A stretch of DNA of 64,000 bases, taken from assembly GCA_026018925.1 (NCBI GenBank), contig JAKSZU010000009.1:72512041-72576040 (forward strand), read 5' to 3'. Positions 33,278 to 45,176 of the stretch are shown here, one piece after another (the first letter of the stretch is position 1; each line of letters starts with the position of its first letter). Source of the DNA: Tupaia tana. Lineage: Eukaryota > Chordata > Mammalia > Scandentia > Tupaiidae. The notes under the pieces are model-generated. The model saw only the letters and a program-made list of their open reading frames with translations. It had not been told where the DNA came from and searched no databases. The position numbers were made by a program, and so were the translations under genes.

Positions 33278-33660
33278 ACTCCCATCTTTCAACCCCTGGG
33301 CCAGGAACTCTGAGGGAGGACTGCCCCCCGAAGCTCCAGTCCCAGGATCCCCAAGCCAGAGACCCCTCTGTCAGCCAGGAACGCCCTTAGCCCTACAGAC
33401 ACCGCACTCCCATCTTTAGACCTCTGGGCCAGGAACTCTGAGGGAGGACTGCCCCTTGAAGCTCCAGTCCCAGGACCTCCAAGCCAGAGACCCCTCTGTC
33501 AGGCAGGACATTTTTTTTTCTCCTCTGCCTCTTCTTTCATTTGTAAATGTCTCTCTTCTCATTACCACATAGGAACGCCCTTAGCCCTACAGACACCCCA
33601 CTCCCATTTTTCGACCCCTGGCAAAATCGTGCACAGACCATGACTTTTTCTTTATTTTCC
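33278..33660 (+). promoter_or_regulatory. L1 5' UTR with ~128-bp tandem monomers
   Basis: 'actcccatctttcaac' (33278) recurs as 'actcccatctttagac' (33406) and 'actcccatttttcgac' (33600). The first two units are 128 bp apart and share 'ggccaggaactctgaggg' and 'ccaagccagagacccctct'. A T-rich ~66-bp insert separates the third, partial unit. Tandem 5' monomers are promoter units in mouse L1; the same role here is an inference. Confidence 0.7.
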
Positions 33661-33983
33661 TTATTATTTTCTTCCCACTTATTTGGTCCTTACTCCCTTT
33701 ATCTACACCATCCTTGGCGGTTTAGATAGGTCTAAAATTACAGTTTTGAAATATTCTAGTATTTTAAGACTGTCTGGGAGTCTCCCTTTCACTGAACCAC
33801 CTGCAAAGAAGGAGATACTTTTCTTTGTACAGCTGAAGAGAATAGTTTTCCTGTGATCACATTGCTAAACACAATAGAAGAGAGACTTTGGCAGTCTTCA
33901 TTCCACAGGAAAAAGGAAACACTCTTGCTCTTATTCGAGGAAACATTCTCTTAAAAGGTATTTCAAATGGAACACATCTCCCA

Positions 33984-34528
33984 ATGGTTAGAAGTAGAAG
34001 AAGAACCTCAGGTCTCAATAAAGCAGGAAATATGTCTCCATCAAAAGAACACAGTAACTCCCTCCCTTTTCTAGAAAAAATAGAGGATGTTATCAAAATG
34101 TCCGAGATAGAATTTAGAACATTCATGTTGAACAAATATGAGCTGGAACAGAAAAGAAACAATGAACTACAGGAGATGAGAAAGTCCTTCCATGATATGA
34201 AGGAAGAAATGGACACGTAAGAAAGAATAAGATGGAACTATTAGAGGTGGAGTCTGTAATACAAGAAATCAAAAACTCTCTCGATGGGAACCAGCAGTTA
34301 GCGTAATGGCTATGTCTCTGGACTCCCATGTAGTCGACCGCGGTTCGCGTCCCGGACCTGGTGGCTTAAAACTCACGCTGGGTGCATGTGCATGTGTGCC
34401 CAAGACCCCAAGAGGAGAATGGAGGAGAAGGGATTGCGGCATAACCATCCCCTCTGGGGGGTAATTTCTCGCTTTCTGTCTCTCTCTGTCTGTCTGGTGA
34501 GGGCACGCGCCCTATAGCGAAAACCTCT

Positions 34529-34561
<33 letters not shown>

Positions 34562-35241
34562 AAAAAAAACTCTCTCAAAAGTACTAAAAGTCGAGTAGAC
34601 CATGCTGAAGATCGGACTCTGATGTAGAAGATAAAACTTCTGACCTAGAGGAAACCACCAAAAACATAGAGAAAACAACAAAATAACATAAGGATAACAT
34701 ATGAGAAATACTAGATTCCATTAGACATCCTAATATCCGAATAATTGGTATCCCAGAAGATGAAGAAACTAATAAGGGCATGGAAAACCTATTCCATGAA
34801 ATCTTGGAAAAATATTTCCCAAGTCTAGAGAGGCACTCAAGCATCCAGACCCAAGAAATACAAAGGACCACAAATAGATTCAACCCAAGAAGATCTTCTC
34901 TAAGGCATATCATAGCCAGACTGGTTAAGACCACAAATAAAGATAAAATACTAAAACTGGCAAGAAAGAAATGACAAGTGACATACAAAGATCACCCTAT
35001 CAGGCTAACACCAGACTTCTCAGTGGAAACAATGCAAGCAAGGAAATAATGGGAAGATGTATTGAAAGTGTTAAGAGAGAAACAATTTCAACCAAGATTA
35101 TTGTATCTTGCAAGATTATCCTTCGTATGGGAAAAAAAAAAGATTAAAATCTTCTCAGACAAACAAAACCTGAAAGAATTTGCCAGCACCAGGCCAGCTC
35201 TCCATGAAACCCTGAAGAAAGTAGTGTTCCAGGAAAACTAA
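33984..35241 (+). pseudogene. L1 ORF1 (RNA-binding chaperone), disrupted by a SINE
   Basis: ORF1 proteins form coiled-coil trimers that coat L1 RNA. I chose the start at 33984 because its first residues (MVRSRRRTSG) line up with the ORF1 starts of the two half-LINE copies (MTRNRCRTTR, MTRNHCRGTR). A helical, charged coiled-coil region follows (ELEQKRNNELQEMRKSFHD). A stop occurs at 34220, a SINE-A sits at 34286-34563, and further frameshifts follow. The C-terminal part (34690-35241) is recognisable from 'DSIRHPNIRIIGIPEDEE'-like text and ends with a TAA at 35239-35241. Forty-four bases separate it from ORF2. Confidence 0.85.
34286..34563 (+). mobile_element. SINE-A copy (young) inside L1 ORF1
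   Basis: It is full length with B-box ggttcgcgtccc, 'ccctctggggggt' and a poly(A) of ~30 residues. The target-site duplication aaaaactctctc lies at 34271-34282 and 34565-34576. Confidence 0.95.
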
Positions 35242-35285
35242 AGAAGTAACAGCCAGAAACAAAGGAGTAAAAGGCAACTAAGACA

Positions 35286-38200
35286 ATGGCCAACTTAAAT
35301 GTTGGGACAGATCCAGTAACATCGATAATAACATTGAATGTTAATAGATTAAATTCTCCAATCAAGAGACACAGACTGCCTGAGTGGATTAAAAAACAAA
35401 AACCCTCTATCTATTGCCTACAGGAAACCCACTTCATGGATAAAGATATACATAAACTGAAAGTGAAGGGTTGGAAAAAGGTTTTCCATGCAAATGGGAA
35501 CCAAAAAAGAGCTAGAGACGCAATACTAATCTCTGACAAAATAGGTTTTAAAACAAAAACTGTTCGAAGAGACAAAGAAGGGCACTATATTGTAGTAAAA
35601 CGGTCAATCGATAAAGAAGATATAACGCTTATCAATATCTATGCTCCTAACACAGGAACACCCAAATATGTAAAGGAAAAACTGCTAGATCTAAAAAGGG
35701 AGATAGACTGCAACACACTAATTGTTGGAGACCTCAACAAGGCACTATCCCCTCTGGGTAGATCATCTAGACAAAAAATAGGTAAAGAGATAAAGGATCT
35801 AAATGATACCATAAGTCAAATGGACGTAACAGATATCTATAGAACTTTCCATCCCAAAACCTCGAGATACACTTTTTTTTTGCCGCCACATGGAGCATTC
35901 TCGAAGATTGACCACATCATTGGGCACAAAGCAAGCCTCTACAGATTCAAAGACATAGAAACTATACCCAGCATCTTCTCTGACCATGATGGAATTAAAC
36001 TTGAGTTTAATTTCAAGAAAAATCCTCAAAAATACTCAAATACATGGAAACTTAATAATCTACTCCTGAATGACTCCACAAATACTGAAGAAATAAAGAC
36101 TGAAATCAAAAGATTCATGGAAGCCAATGACAATGCGGACACAAGTTTCCATAATCTTTGGAACATTGCTAAAGCAGTCATAAGAGAAAAGTTCATAGCA
36201 ATTATTGCACATAAGAGGAAGATGGAAAGAAGGCAAATGGATCACCTAACATCATGCCTCACGGAATTGGAAAAGCAACAGCAAAAAGATCAAAAACACT
36301 CCAGGAGAAAGGAAGTAATTAAGATACAAGCAGAAATAAATGAAATAGAAAATAAACAAACTATACAGAAAATAAATGAACATAAAAGCTGGTTCTTTGA
36401 AAAGATAAACAAAATTGATACACCACTAGTGAGACTTATTAAGAAGAAGAGAGAAAAGAACCAGGTGAATCAAATCTGCAATGAAGCAAGAAATATAACA
36501 GACAAAGTAGAAATACACTACATCATTAGAGGATACTACGAACAACTATATGCCAAGAAACAAGACAATCTGGATGAGATGGACAAATTCCTGGACACGT
36601 ATAATCTACCTAGATTGAGCCGGGAGGATATAGAAAGTCTGAATAGGTCCATAACAAGCCAGGAGATCAGATCAGTTATAAATAGTCTCCCAACAAAGAA
36701 AAGCCCTGGCCCTGACGGATTCACCTCTGAATTCTACAAAACTTTTAAAGAAGAGTTTACTCCCATTCTGCTCAAATTATTTCTAAAGCTCCAAAAGGGT
36801 GAATATCTCCCAAATTCATTCTATGAAGCCTCTATCACCCTTATCTTTAAAACAGATAAGGACAGGACAAGGAAGGAAAACTATAGACCAATATCCCTGA
36901 TGAATATAGACTCAAAGATTCTCAACAAGGCATTTGCAAATCATATACAACAACTTATAAAAAAAGATTATACATCATGATCAGGTAGACTTTATCCCAG
37001 GAATGCAAGGTTGGTTCAACGTATGCAAAACCATAAATGTAATACACCATATTAATAGGAAGAAAGATAAAAAACATATGATCATATCAATTGATACAGA
37101 AAAAGCATTTGATAAGATCAAACATACCTTCACGATCAAGACTCTCAGAAAAATTGGCTTAAAAGGGTCATTTCTCAACACAATAAAAGCTATCTATGAA
37201 AAACCTGTAGCGAACATCATCCTCAATGGAGAAAAGCTGAAAGCTTTTCCACTAAAAACGGGTACAAGACAAGGATGTCCACTTTCTCCACGCCTCTTCA
37301 ATATAGTACTGGAAGTCCTGGCCGTTGCAATCAGAAAAGAGGAAATAAGAAAAGGAATTCGAATAGGAAAAGAAAAGTTGAAACTCTCTCTATTTGCAGA
37401 TGAAATGATTGTATACATAGAAGACTCAATGGTTTCCATAAAAAAAAATTCTGGAAGTAATACATGAATACAGTAAAGTTGCAGGATACGAAATTAATAT
37501 CCAGAAATCTATAGCATTTCTGTATATGAGCAACAGGCAGACTGAGATAGAACTGAAAAACTTGTTCCATTTACCATAGCCACAAAAAGTATAAGACACT
37601 TAGGGGTAAGTCTAACCAAAGAAGTTAAAGACCTTCACAAGGAAAACTATGAGAGGATAAAAAAAAAATTGAAAATGACACAAAAAAATTGGAAGGACAT
37701 CCCATGTTCCTGGATTGGAAAAATTAATATAATCAAAATGACAATTCTACCCAAATTATTTTACATATTTAATGCAATGCCAATCAAAGTACCAGACACA
37801 TTGTTCACAGATCTAGGAAAGACAATCATAAAGCTTGTCTGGAATCATAAGAGACCCTGTATTGACAAAGCAGTTCTGAACAAGAAGAGTGGAGTGGGCG
37901 GCATCTCACTCCCTGACCCAAAAATATACTACAAAGCTGTGGTAATAAAAACAGCATGGTACTGGCACAGAAACAGACAGGTGGACCAATGGAACAGAAT
38001 AGAGTCCCCAGAAATAAATGCTCAAACATACAGCCACCTGATTTTTGACAAGGGGCACCAGTCAATCCAGTGGGAAAAGGAAAACTTCTTCAGCAAATGG
38101 TGCTGGCAAAACTGGATCTCCACTTGCAGAAAGATGAATCTGAACCCCTACCTCTCACCTCTGACAAAAATCAAGTCAAGGTGGATCAAAAATCTAAATC

Positions 38201-39142
38201 TAAGACCTCAAACTATAAAACTGCTCTTGGAAAACACCGGGGAAACTCTGGGAGACATTGGGGTAGGGAAAGACTTCTTAAATAAGACTCCCAAAGCACA
38301 GTCAATAATCCCCAAAATAGACAAATGGTATTACATCAGACTAAGAAGTTTCTGCATGGCAAAAGACACAGTAATTAGTGTGAATCGACAGCCCTCAGAA
38401 TGGGAAAATATTTTTGTAAACTATGCGTCAGATAAGGGACTGATCACCAAAATTCACAAGGAACTCAAGCAGCTGTTCCGGAAAAAGACAATCAATCCTA
38501 TTAAAAGATGGGAGAATAAGTTGAAAAAACCACTCTCTAAAGATGACATATGAATAGCTAAATGGCATATGAAAAAATGCTCTACATCCCTCATTGTAAG
38601 AGAAATGCAGATCCCAACAACAATGAGATATCACCTAACTCCAGTCAGAATGTCTAAGATTAAAAAAAATAAAAAATGATAAGTGCTGGCGGGGGTGTGG
38701 TGAAAAGGGAACTCTCTTACACTGCTGGTGGGAATGTAAATTGGTCCAACCACTGTGGAGAACAATTTGGAAATTCCTCAAAAATCCACAAATAAAACTA
38801 CCATATGATCCAGCAATCCCACTCCTTGGCATCTACCCAAAGGACAGAAGAATACTTAATTGGAAAAGTGCTTGCACATTGATGTTTATTGTGGCACTTT
38901 TCACGATTGCTAAGTCATGGAAGCAACCCAAATGCCCACGAACTGATGAATGGTTAGAAAAACTGTGGCACATATATTCAATGGAATACTATTCATCCAT
39001 AAAAAACAACAAAACCCTGGCTTTTGACAGGAAGTGGATGAATATGGAAGACTTACTGCTGAGTGAAACAAGTTATGCTATGAAGGATAGGCATTGTATG
39101 TCCCCACTTAATATATACCGAGTGTCTGCACTCTATGACTGA
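35286..39142 (+). pseudogene. L1 ORF2 (endonuclease and reverse transcriptase), frameshifted
   Basis: ORF2p nicks DNA and copies L1 RNA by target-primed reverse transcription. The first 564 codons are open. The AP-endonuclease-like domain keeps its key residues: N in TLNVNRLN, E in LQETHF, Y in [10 protein letters not shown] and N in VGDLNKA, D in FSKIDHIIG, and SDHDG. An expanded A run near 36965 shifts the frame and stops it at 36980. The RT domain continues at 37003-37467, where the catalytic loop reads FADEM instead of the usual FADDM. A second A-run frameshift lies at ~37441 and stops follow near 37570. The open part 37669-38553 holds the thumb/C-terminal region, and the last piece is 38741-39142. 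The length (~1,285 codons) is near that of human L1 ORF2. Confidence 0.9.
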
Positions 39143-39440
39143 AACTAATTGTCTAAAGGATATAGAAATGCAGTATACAGATGCAAATACCAGATATAGT
39201 GTGTGTGAAAGAGGAGGGTCTGAGGGAGGACATTTGGTGGAGGGACAGGGATAAAAAGCATTAATGGCATGAGGAGGTGTGGTATTATCTGTTGAAGATA
39301 TTTCGTAGTTTTATCAACAGTACTAGGGAGAAATGTTCACCTGTTGAAATATTTATTTTGTAAGACAAATAATAATGTGTTTGAATGTATGGAAGAAAAT
39401 GAAATGAAAATACATTAATTAATTAATTAAAAATAAAAAA

Positions 39441-41000
39441 AAAAACTGGATGAAATGAACAACTTTCTAAAAACATAATCTACCAAGACTGAATCAGGGA
39501 GAAATAGAAAGTATTAATAGAGCAATAACTAACAATGATATTAAATCAGTAGTAAGTAGTCTCCCAATAAAGAAAAGTTCAGTTCTGACAGCTTCACTTC
39601 TGCCTTCTACAAAACTTCTAAAGAAGAGCTGACCTCCTTTATATTCAAACTATTTCTTTAAAAAAATGTAAAATTATAGTATTTTTATACATTCAATTGC
39701 TATACATCATTTAGCTTGTATAGAGAATTTACTCAACATGAAATATACCTCAGACCAGTCCAGGGAAAATAGTGTACACATCATCATCAACAGGTAATAA
39801 AACATTTCTGTGTCCCACAAATAGCTTACCTCTCTATTTTTTTTTATCCCTAATTACCTTCCTTACACTCTTCTCCTCTCCCACCTGTTTTCCACACTGT
39901 CTTCAGTGTCCACAACTATTTTCAATGTTTTTATGTCTTCCAATCTTATTCAAACTATTTCTAAAGATTCAAAAGAAAGCAACCCTCCCTAATTTATTCT
40001 ATGAATCCTCCATCACCCTGGTCCCCAAAACAGAAATAAAATAAAATAAAAACATTACAGACCAATATCCCTGATGAATACCGATGCAAAAGTTCTCAAC
40101 AAGATACTAGCAAATCATATATAATGATACAATAAAAGATTATAAATCACAACCAGGTAGACTTTATTCAGGAATACAAAAGTGGTTAAACATACAAAAA
40201 ATAACAAAAGTAATTAATCATATTAACAGAAAAAAAATAAAAACGTAAGATCATATCAATCAATGCAGGAAAAACATTTGATAAACTACAATATTCCTTC
40301 ATAATTAAGACTCTCAGCAAAATCACAATAGAAGGGACATTTCTCAACAAAAATCCATGTATGAAAAATCCATAGCTAACTTCATATTGAATGTGGAAAT
40401 ATAAAAAATTGGAACAAGATGAGGATGCCCATTTTCTCCTCTCCTTTTCAATATAGTACTTAAAGTTCTAGCCAATGCAATCAGACAAGAGAATAAAATG
40501 AAAGGCATTCAAATAGGGAGAGAAGAAGTGAAATTATCTTTATTTGCATATGACATGGTTATTTACATAGAAATCCCAAAAGAATCCACCAAAAAACTCC
40601 TGGAAGTGATAAATGATTACAGTAAAGTGACTGAGGTAGAACTGAAGAAAGTATTCTCAACTACAAAAGCCACAAAAAATAGAAAATACCAATAAATAAA
40701 CCTAACCAAAGAAGTGAAAGACCTCTACAAAGAAAACTGAAATACTAAAAGGAGTAATTGAAAATGATATAGAAAAGGGGAAGGACATCCCATGCTCCTG
40801 GATTGGAAGAATTAGTATAATCAAAATGTCAATTCTACCCAAATTTAATGCAATTCCCATCAAATTACCAGAGACATTCTTCACATAAGTTGAAAAACAC
40901 AAAATTTGACTGTAATCATAAAAGGCCTTGTATCGCTAAAGCAATATTGTGTAAAAAGAATAAAGTAGTATGCTTCCCTTTATTAATGCCTTTGCACTGA
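39441..41000 (+). mobile_element. Host L1 of the nested stack: RT region to 3' part
   Basis: It resumes after the insertion ('ctggatgaaatgaacaac', 'taccaagactgaatcaggg'), is split again at 39658-39947, and continues through RT text ('aatgaaaggcattcaaatag', 'tatttgcatatgacatgg'). It fades near 40980. The host L1 in total spans 26.5-41 kb because of ~10.5 kb of inserted DNA. Confidence 0.8.
39658..39947 (-). mobile_element. Short L1 3'-end insertion, minus strand
   Basis: It is a 5'-truncated L1 3' UTR read from the minus strand (T-rich start, 'cacatcatcatcaacaggta', 'cttcagtgtccacaac'). A perfect 15-bp target-site duplication, attcaaactatttct, lies at 39643-39657 and 39948-39962. Confidence 0.9.
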
Positions 41001-41029
41001 CGCTAATAAAACATGTACGCATATTGTGC

Positions 41030-41165
41030 ATGTGAGAGAGAAAGAAAGATAGAGAGAGAGAAAAAGAAAGGTTATAGAGAGAAAGATAGAAAAAGAAAGG
41101 TTATAGAAAGAGTTCGGATATGATGGAGTTTGTAGTTGAAAGAGAAAGAGCAGTTTAAGCTAGAA
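41030..41165. repeat. Purine-rich (GA/GAAA)n low-complexity tract
   Basis: 'gagagagaaagaaagatag' units occur, with a duplicated 'gaaaggttatag' segment of ~40 bp. Confidence 0.85.
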
Positions 41166-41229
41166 AGTGGGGAGGGTAAACTATTATATCTTTCTTCACT
41201 CACCTTTACTAATTATAGCTAAAAGTGAA

Positions 41230-41790
41230 TTAAAGAGTTAACATAGTAGGCCTGAGGCTACTATCTTTAGCCCTGCTTCCGTTGTTGATCCTTGGCTAGC
41301 TTTTAGGAACCTTGATTTGGGGAGGTTTCCCAACATTCTTAGATCTAGTCAGAGTGATTCACTGTGCTTAAATGGTTTATACAAACAATACGGTTTATGC
41401 TGAATACCTGATTTCCAGGGAGTCTGGAATTTTGGTATGTCATAGGCAGAGAGCACCTACACGACTAGCCCCTAATAAAATCTCAAGGTATTGAATCTCT
41501 AATAAGCTTCCTTTGTAGATATTTTACATATATCATAATAATTCATTGTTGGAGAAATTAAATGCACCCTGTGTGACTTGACTGGGAGAAAACTTTTGGA
41601 AGTTTGCAGCTGATTTCCTTTGAATTTTGCCACAAACACTTTTACCCTTTTCTGATTTTGCTTAGTATCTTTTTTGCAATAATAAATCATAACCATGACT
41701 ACAAACATATGCTGATCCCTGTGAGTCCTCCCAAAGTATCTTCTAACTTAGGATGGTACGAAAACTGATGTCAGATGTGGGAATTAGTAA
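41230..41790 (+). mobile_element. Solo LTR-like element (ERVL type, tentative)
   Basis: 'acctgatttccagggagtct', 'gcccctaataaaatctcaag', 'tgtgtgacttgactgggag', 'tttgcaataataaatcataa' and 'ctgtgagtcctcccaaag' follow the order of an old mammalian LTR, including a polyadenylation-like region. Related parts occur at 48975-49045 (5' half) and 56130-56395 (3' half). I cannot name the family. Confidence 0.5.
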
Positions 41791-42547
41791 AATAATGCCA
41801 ACTCACAGAAATATAGAAAATGCTTTTTTCTTTTTAATTGTAAAAGGAAGGACAAAAGGTCAACTGATAACAAACCTTTGGTACTTATGTGGCTGTGAAA
41901 TCATACATATTATAAAATAGCAACTGAGATACTGTTGAGAGGTATAAGTTACAAATAGAATTTAGAAATTCCCAGAAGCATTGTCTCACTGGATACCCTG
42001 GCTACTTTTGGTCATGGTGACTAACACAAAACAGTGAATCCTAGGTAATGCCTTTGGTTTTTGTTCTTTTTTCCAGGCGGGAGGAAGAAAGGGCTTCAAT
42101 ATTTAAGTTTGAATTTTAGATGGGTGAAAAAAATGTTTAAGATTCTTTTTCTATTTTCTTCAAATGGAAGTAAAAAACTTAAATCAGTTCTCAGGGTTTA
42201 AATAAAGTTTCAGAAAATTCAGAAGAGAAAAGTGGGTAGGTGAGTGGGGAAACATTCCAGTTATTTCCTCAGCCTGCCCTACTGTTGCAGTAGCCCTCCT
42301 TCCCCTTTCATCTTTCATTCCAGCCTGGATCTCCTGCAGTTGTTATGTTATCTCTGTAAATTCTAAATTTACCACTAAGGGTTTGAGTAAAGTTCCAATA
42401 AGAGGAATAGTCATTTTAATTTCTTAACATTTTGTGGTTAATGCATAGATATGTGATTAAAATGATATAAATATGAAAAGCATATAATTTCATAAGTGTT
42501 AGAGGACTCATCCAAATCAGAGAAAGCATCAAAAAGAAGTTATTAAT
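41791..42547. other. Unique non-coding DNA
   Basis: I see no coding ORF. It ends in the left target-site copy of the half-LINE (42548-42560). Confidence 0.4.
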
Positions 42548-42560
42548 GGGGCACAAACCC

Positions 42561-45163
42561 GACAGCCACATGGATTCTGCAACCTAGCCATTTTGGGGGA
42601 ACAGAAATCAAGACTTCCCACTGATAATTTGGCTTCCAGCACACAAAACTTGTGTGGTAGGAAGAGCCCTTCCAGGCCTCCTGTCTCTGTACCTGTCCTT
42701 GTCTCTCTCTACCTCTGTCTCAGTCTCTGTCTCCTCTTTTTAATTTAATTTTTGCTTTTTAGAATTTTGCTCTTCCAATTTTTTTTTACTGAAATTTTTA
42801 AAAAAATATTAATTTTTTAAGTTGTATTGAGAAGTTTTATCTTCTGTTTTCTTCTCTTTTTCTGTTTCTTGTTTGTTTTTTTTGCTGTCATTGCTGTTGT
42901 TTCTCTCCTTCTGTTTCCTTTTCTCCACGCTCCTCAACACTCAGATTGAACTTACAAGTTTGGGAAGAAACTGACCATCAACCAGATGACTAGAAATCGC
43001 TGTAGGACCACAAGAAATATGGGAAATCAGGAAAATGCCTCTCCTCCAAGGTAAAAGGATAACTCCTCTTCATCCACACACAGTTCATGGGAATTCATGG
43101 AAATGTCTGATAAAGAATTCAGAACATTCATAATGGAAAAACTAACAGAGATGTAAGAGAAGAGAGACAATGAATTGCTGAAGAGGAAGGAGAAAGAAGT
43201 TGTTGAGTTACAGGAGGTGAGGAAATTCATGCAAGATCTAAAAGAGGAATTTCACACTTTACAAAAGAATCAGATGGAACTGTTAGAGATGAAAACTATA
43301 ATACAGGAAGTCAAAATCTCCCTTGAAAGTATTAAAAGCAGACTAGATCATACAGAAAATAGAATCTCAGACATAGAAAATTGCTAGCCTAGAAAAATCC
43401 ACCACGAAGACTGAGAAAATGGCCCAAGAATTTGAAACTAATATACGAGAAATACTAGATACCATTGAACGTCCAAACATCCAGATAATAGGCATTCCAG
43501 AAGGCAAAGAGACTCACAAGGGCATTGATAATCTATTCCATGAAATCCTGCAAGAAAACTTTCCAAACCTGGAGAGGCACTCAAAGATTCAGTCCCAAGA
43601 AATACAGAGGACCCCAAATAGAATCAACCCAAGAAGATCTTCTCCAAGACACATTATAGCCAGATTGACCAAAACAGCAGGCAAAGACAAGATACTAAGA
43701 TTGGCGAAAGAAAAAAATGGCAAGTTACCTACAAGGGGTATCCTATCAGACTAACAGCAGATCTCTCATCGGAAACTATGCGAGCGAGGAAAGAATGGGA
43801 AAATATATTCAACGTGTTAAGGGAAAAGCAATTTCAACCAAGAATACTGTACCCAGCAAGATTATCGTTCATTTGGGAAGAAAAGACAAGAACATTCTCA
43901 GATAAACAAAACCTGAAAGAATTTACCAGCACCAGACCAGATCTCCAAGAAGTTCTTAAGGGAGTGCTATGTCAGTAAAATTAAATGCAGACACACAAAA
44001 ATAAGAGTTCAAAAACTAAGAAAATGGGCAACTTAATTGTAGGGACAATGTTTGGAGATGAATATTATATCCCAGAATTCAATCTGGAAGATTGAACCTT
44101 AACAGAAGAAAGATTAAGTACATGAGACTGAACCGATGAAACAACATTCTGTGACTTGACTAGAATATTGCTGCTTTCCTTCTAAGCTTTGTTTTCTGGT
44201 CTTAAAAGATTTTTGTCCTGTCTTGAGCTGTCGATAGGTGCATGTACCTACTATTTGAACAGAATACTAACCTGTTTCTAGGCTTTAAGTTTCAAGGAAA
44301 TATCATTACCAGTTCAAAACTGCTCTTTTTGTAATTACCTGCTGAACTTGCTATTGAAAGTAGTTAGATTACTTATGATATTGTGTGATCAACAAAATGT
44401 TGGGGGAAAAGAAATAGAAAACAACTGTATATAGCAGAGATAGTGTAATAAGAGAGTGGGAAATGGCAAAGGGTCAAACATGGGGTAGAAAACATATATA
44501 TACATATACATATGTATGAAAGTAGAAATGGAATATTATTGATGATAACATGCATGATTATTCTAGATGGGAAACCACATTTAGTATGTTGTGATGATGC
44601 TCAGGGAATGAATGTTAAGTAATTAAAAAAAAGTTGCAGAAGAAAAAAACAGTAAAACTGTTTGTATTGAAATATAAAAAATGCATATTTGATGACTGTA
44701 GTAAGCCATATAGCCCCAGCTGAGTACTACTTTATAATATGTTCATTCTACTCACGGAGGTTTATGCCTAAAGTCAGACTTGGATTCATGTATAGGTATA
44801 TATCAGCTGTGCTAGCTATTGGATATATTTAGACTAATTAAGTTCATTAGCAAATCAATTAAATGGGGGGGAGGCATAGAAAGCAACCATGGATACCAGA
44901 GACAATGTGGGAGGAGGGAGGGACATGGCAGAGTGTGAGGGATAGGGAATCAAGGATGGCAAAATGAAAAACAAAGTATACAAGACATAAAAATTGGAAA
45001 ATTATTTGCTGAAAACATGTATGTTGATGTGCTTGATTGAGCCAATACACAGTGTATTTTGGATGGAAAATTCATATGTATGCTGTAATGATGTATAGTG
45101 AATTAATGTAAAAAATAAATAAATTTAAAGAGAAAAAAGAAGAAAAAACTAAAAATAAAAAAA
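42561..45163 (+). mobile_element. Full-length half-LINE (ORF1-only L1 relative)
   Basis: It has a 5' UTR (42561-42985), ORF1 (42986-43978, broken) and the L1 ORF1-ORF2 spacer with the first codons of ORF2 (ATG at 44024; residues MGNLIVGT). ORF2 then stops abruptly near 44050. The next ~1.1 kb is a different 3' tail made of two modules ending in A-rich runs (44640 and 45120-45163). The target-site copies ggggcacaaaccc (42548-42560) and gggacacaaaccc (45164-45176) show it inserted as this unit. The layout is that of HAL1-type elements, which carry ORF1 but no ORF2. Confidence 0.82.
42986..43978 (+). pseudogene. ORF1 of the half-LINE (broken)
   Basis: The start (MTRNRCRTTRN) aligns with the ORF1 starts at 21516 (minus) and 33984. 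In-frame stops follow after 22 codons and again near 43155 and 43385. A coiled-coil stretch (ELLKRKEKEVVELQEVRKF, LLEMKTIIQEVKISLESIK) is followed by the ORF1 RRM/C-terminal region: IQIIGIPEGKE, FHEILQENFPNLERHS, NPRRSSPRHIIARL. It ends at ~43978 after LKGVLCQ. Stops in three places make translation of a full protein unlikely. Confidence 0.8.
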
Positions 45164-45176
45164 GGGACACAAACCC

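Larger units (their letters stand above)
33274..39440 (+). mobile_element. Near-full-length L1 inserted in the host L1
   Basis: About 6.17 kb including one SINE. It has a 5' UTR with tandem GC-rich monomers (33274-33983), a broken ORF1, a broken ORF2 (35286-39142), a 3' UTR and an A-rich tail. A 13-bp perfect target-site duplication, aaaaactggatga, lies at 33261-33273 and 39441-39453. It is full length or nearly so but immobile now because of frameshifts. Confidence 0.93.

Noticed and set aside
35286-36980. An active L1 endonuclease/RT gene
   Set aside because: The first 564 codons are open, but A-run frameshifts and the FADE change downstream inactivate ORF2, and ORF1 carries a SINE.
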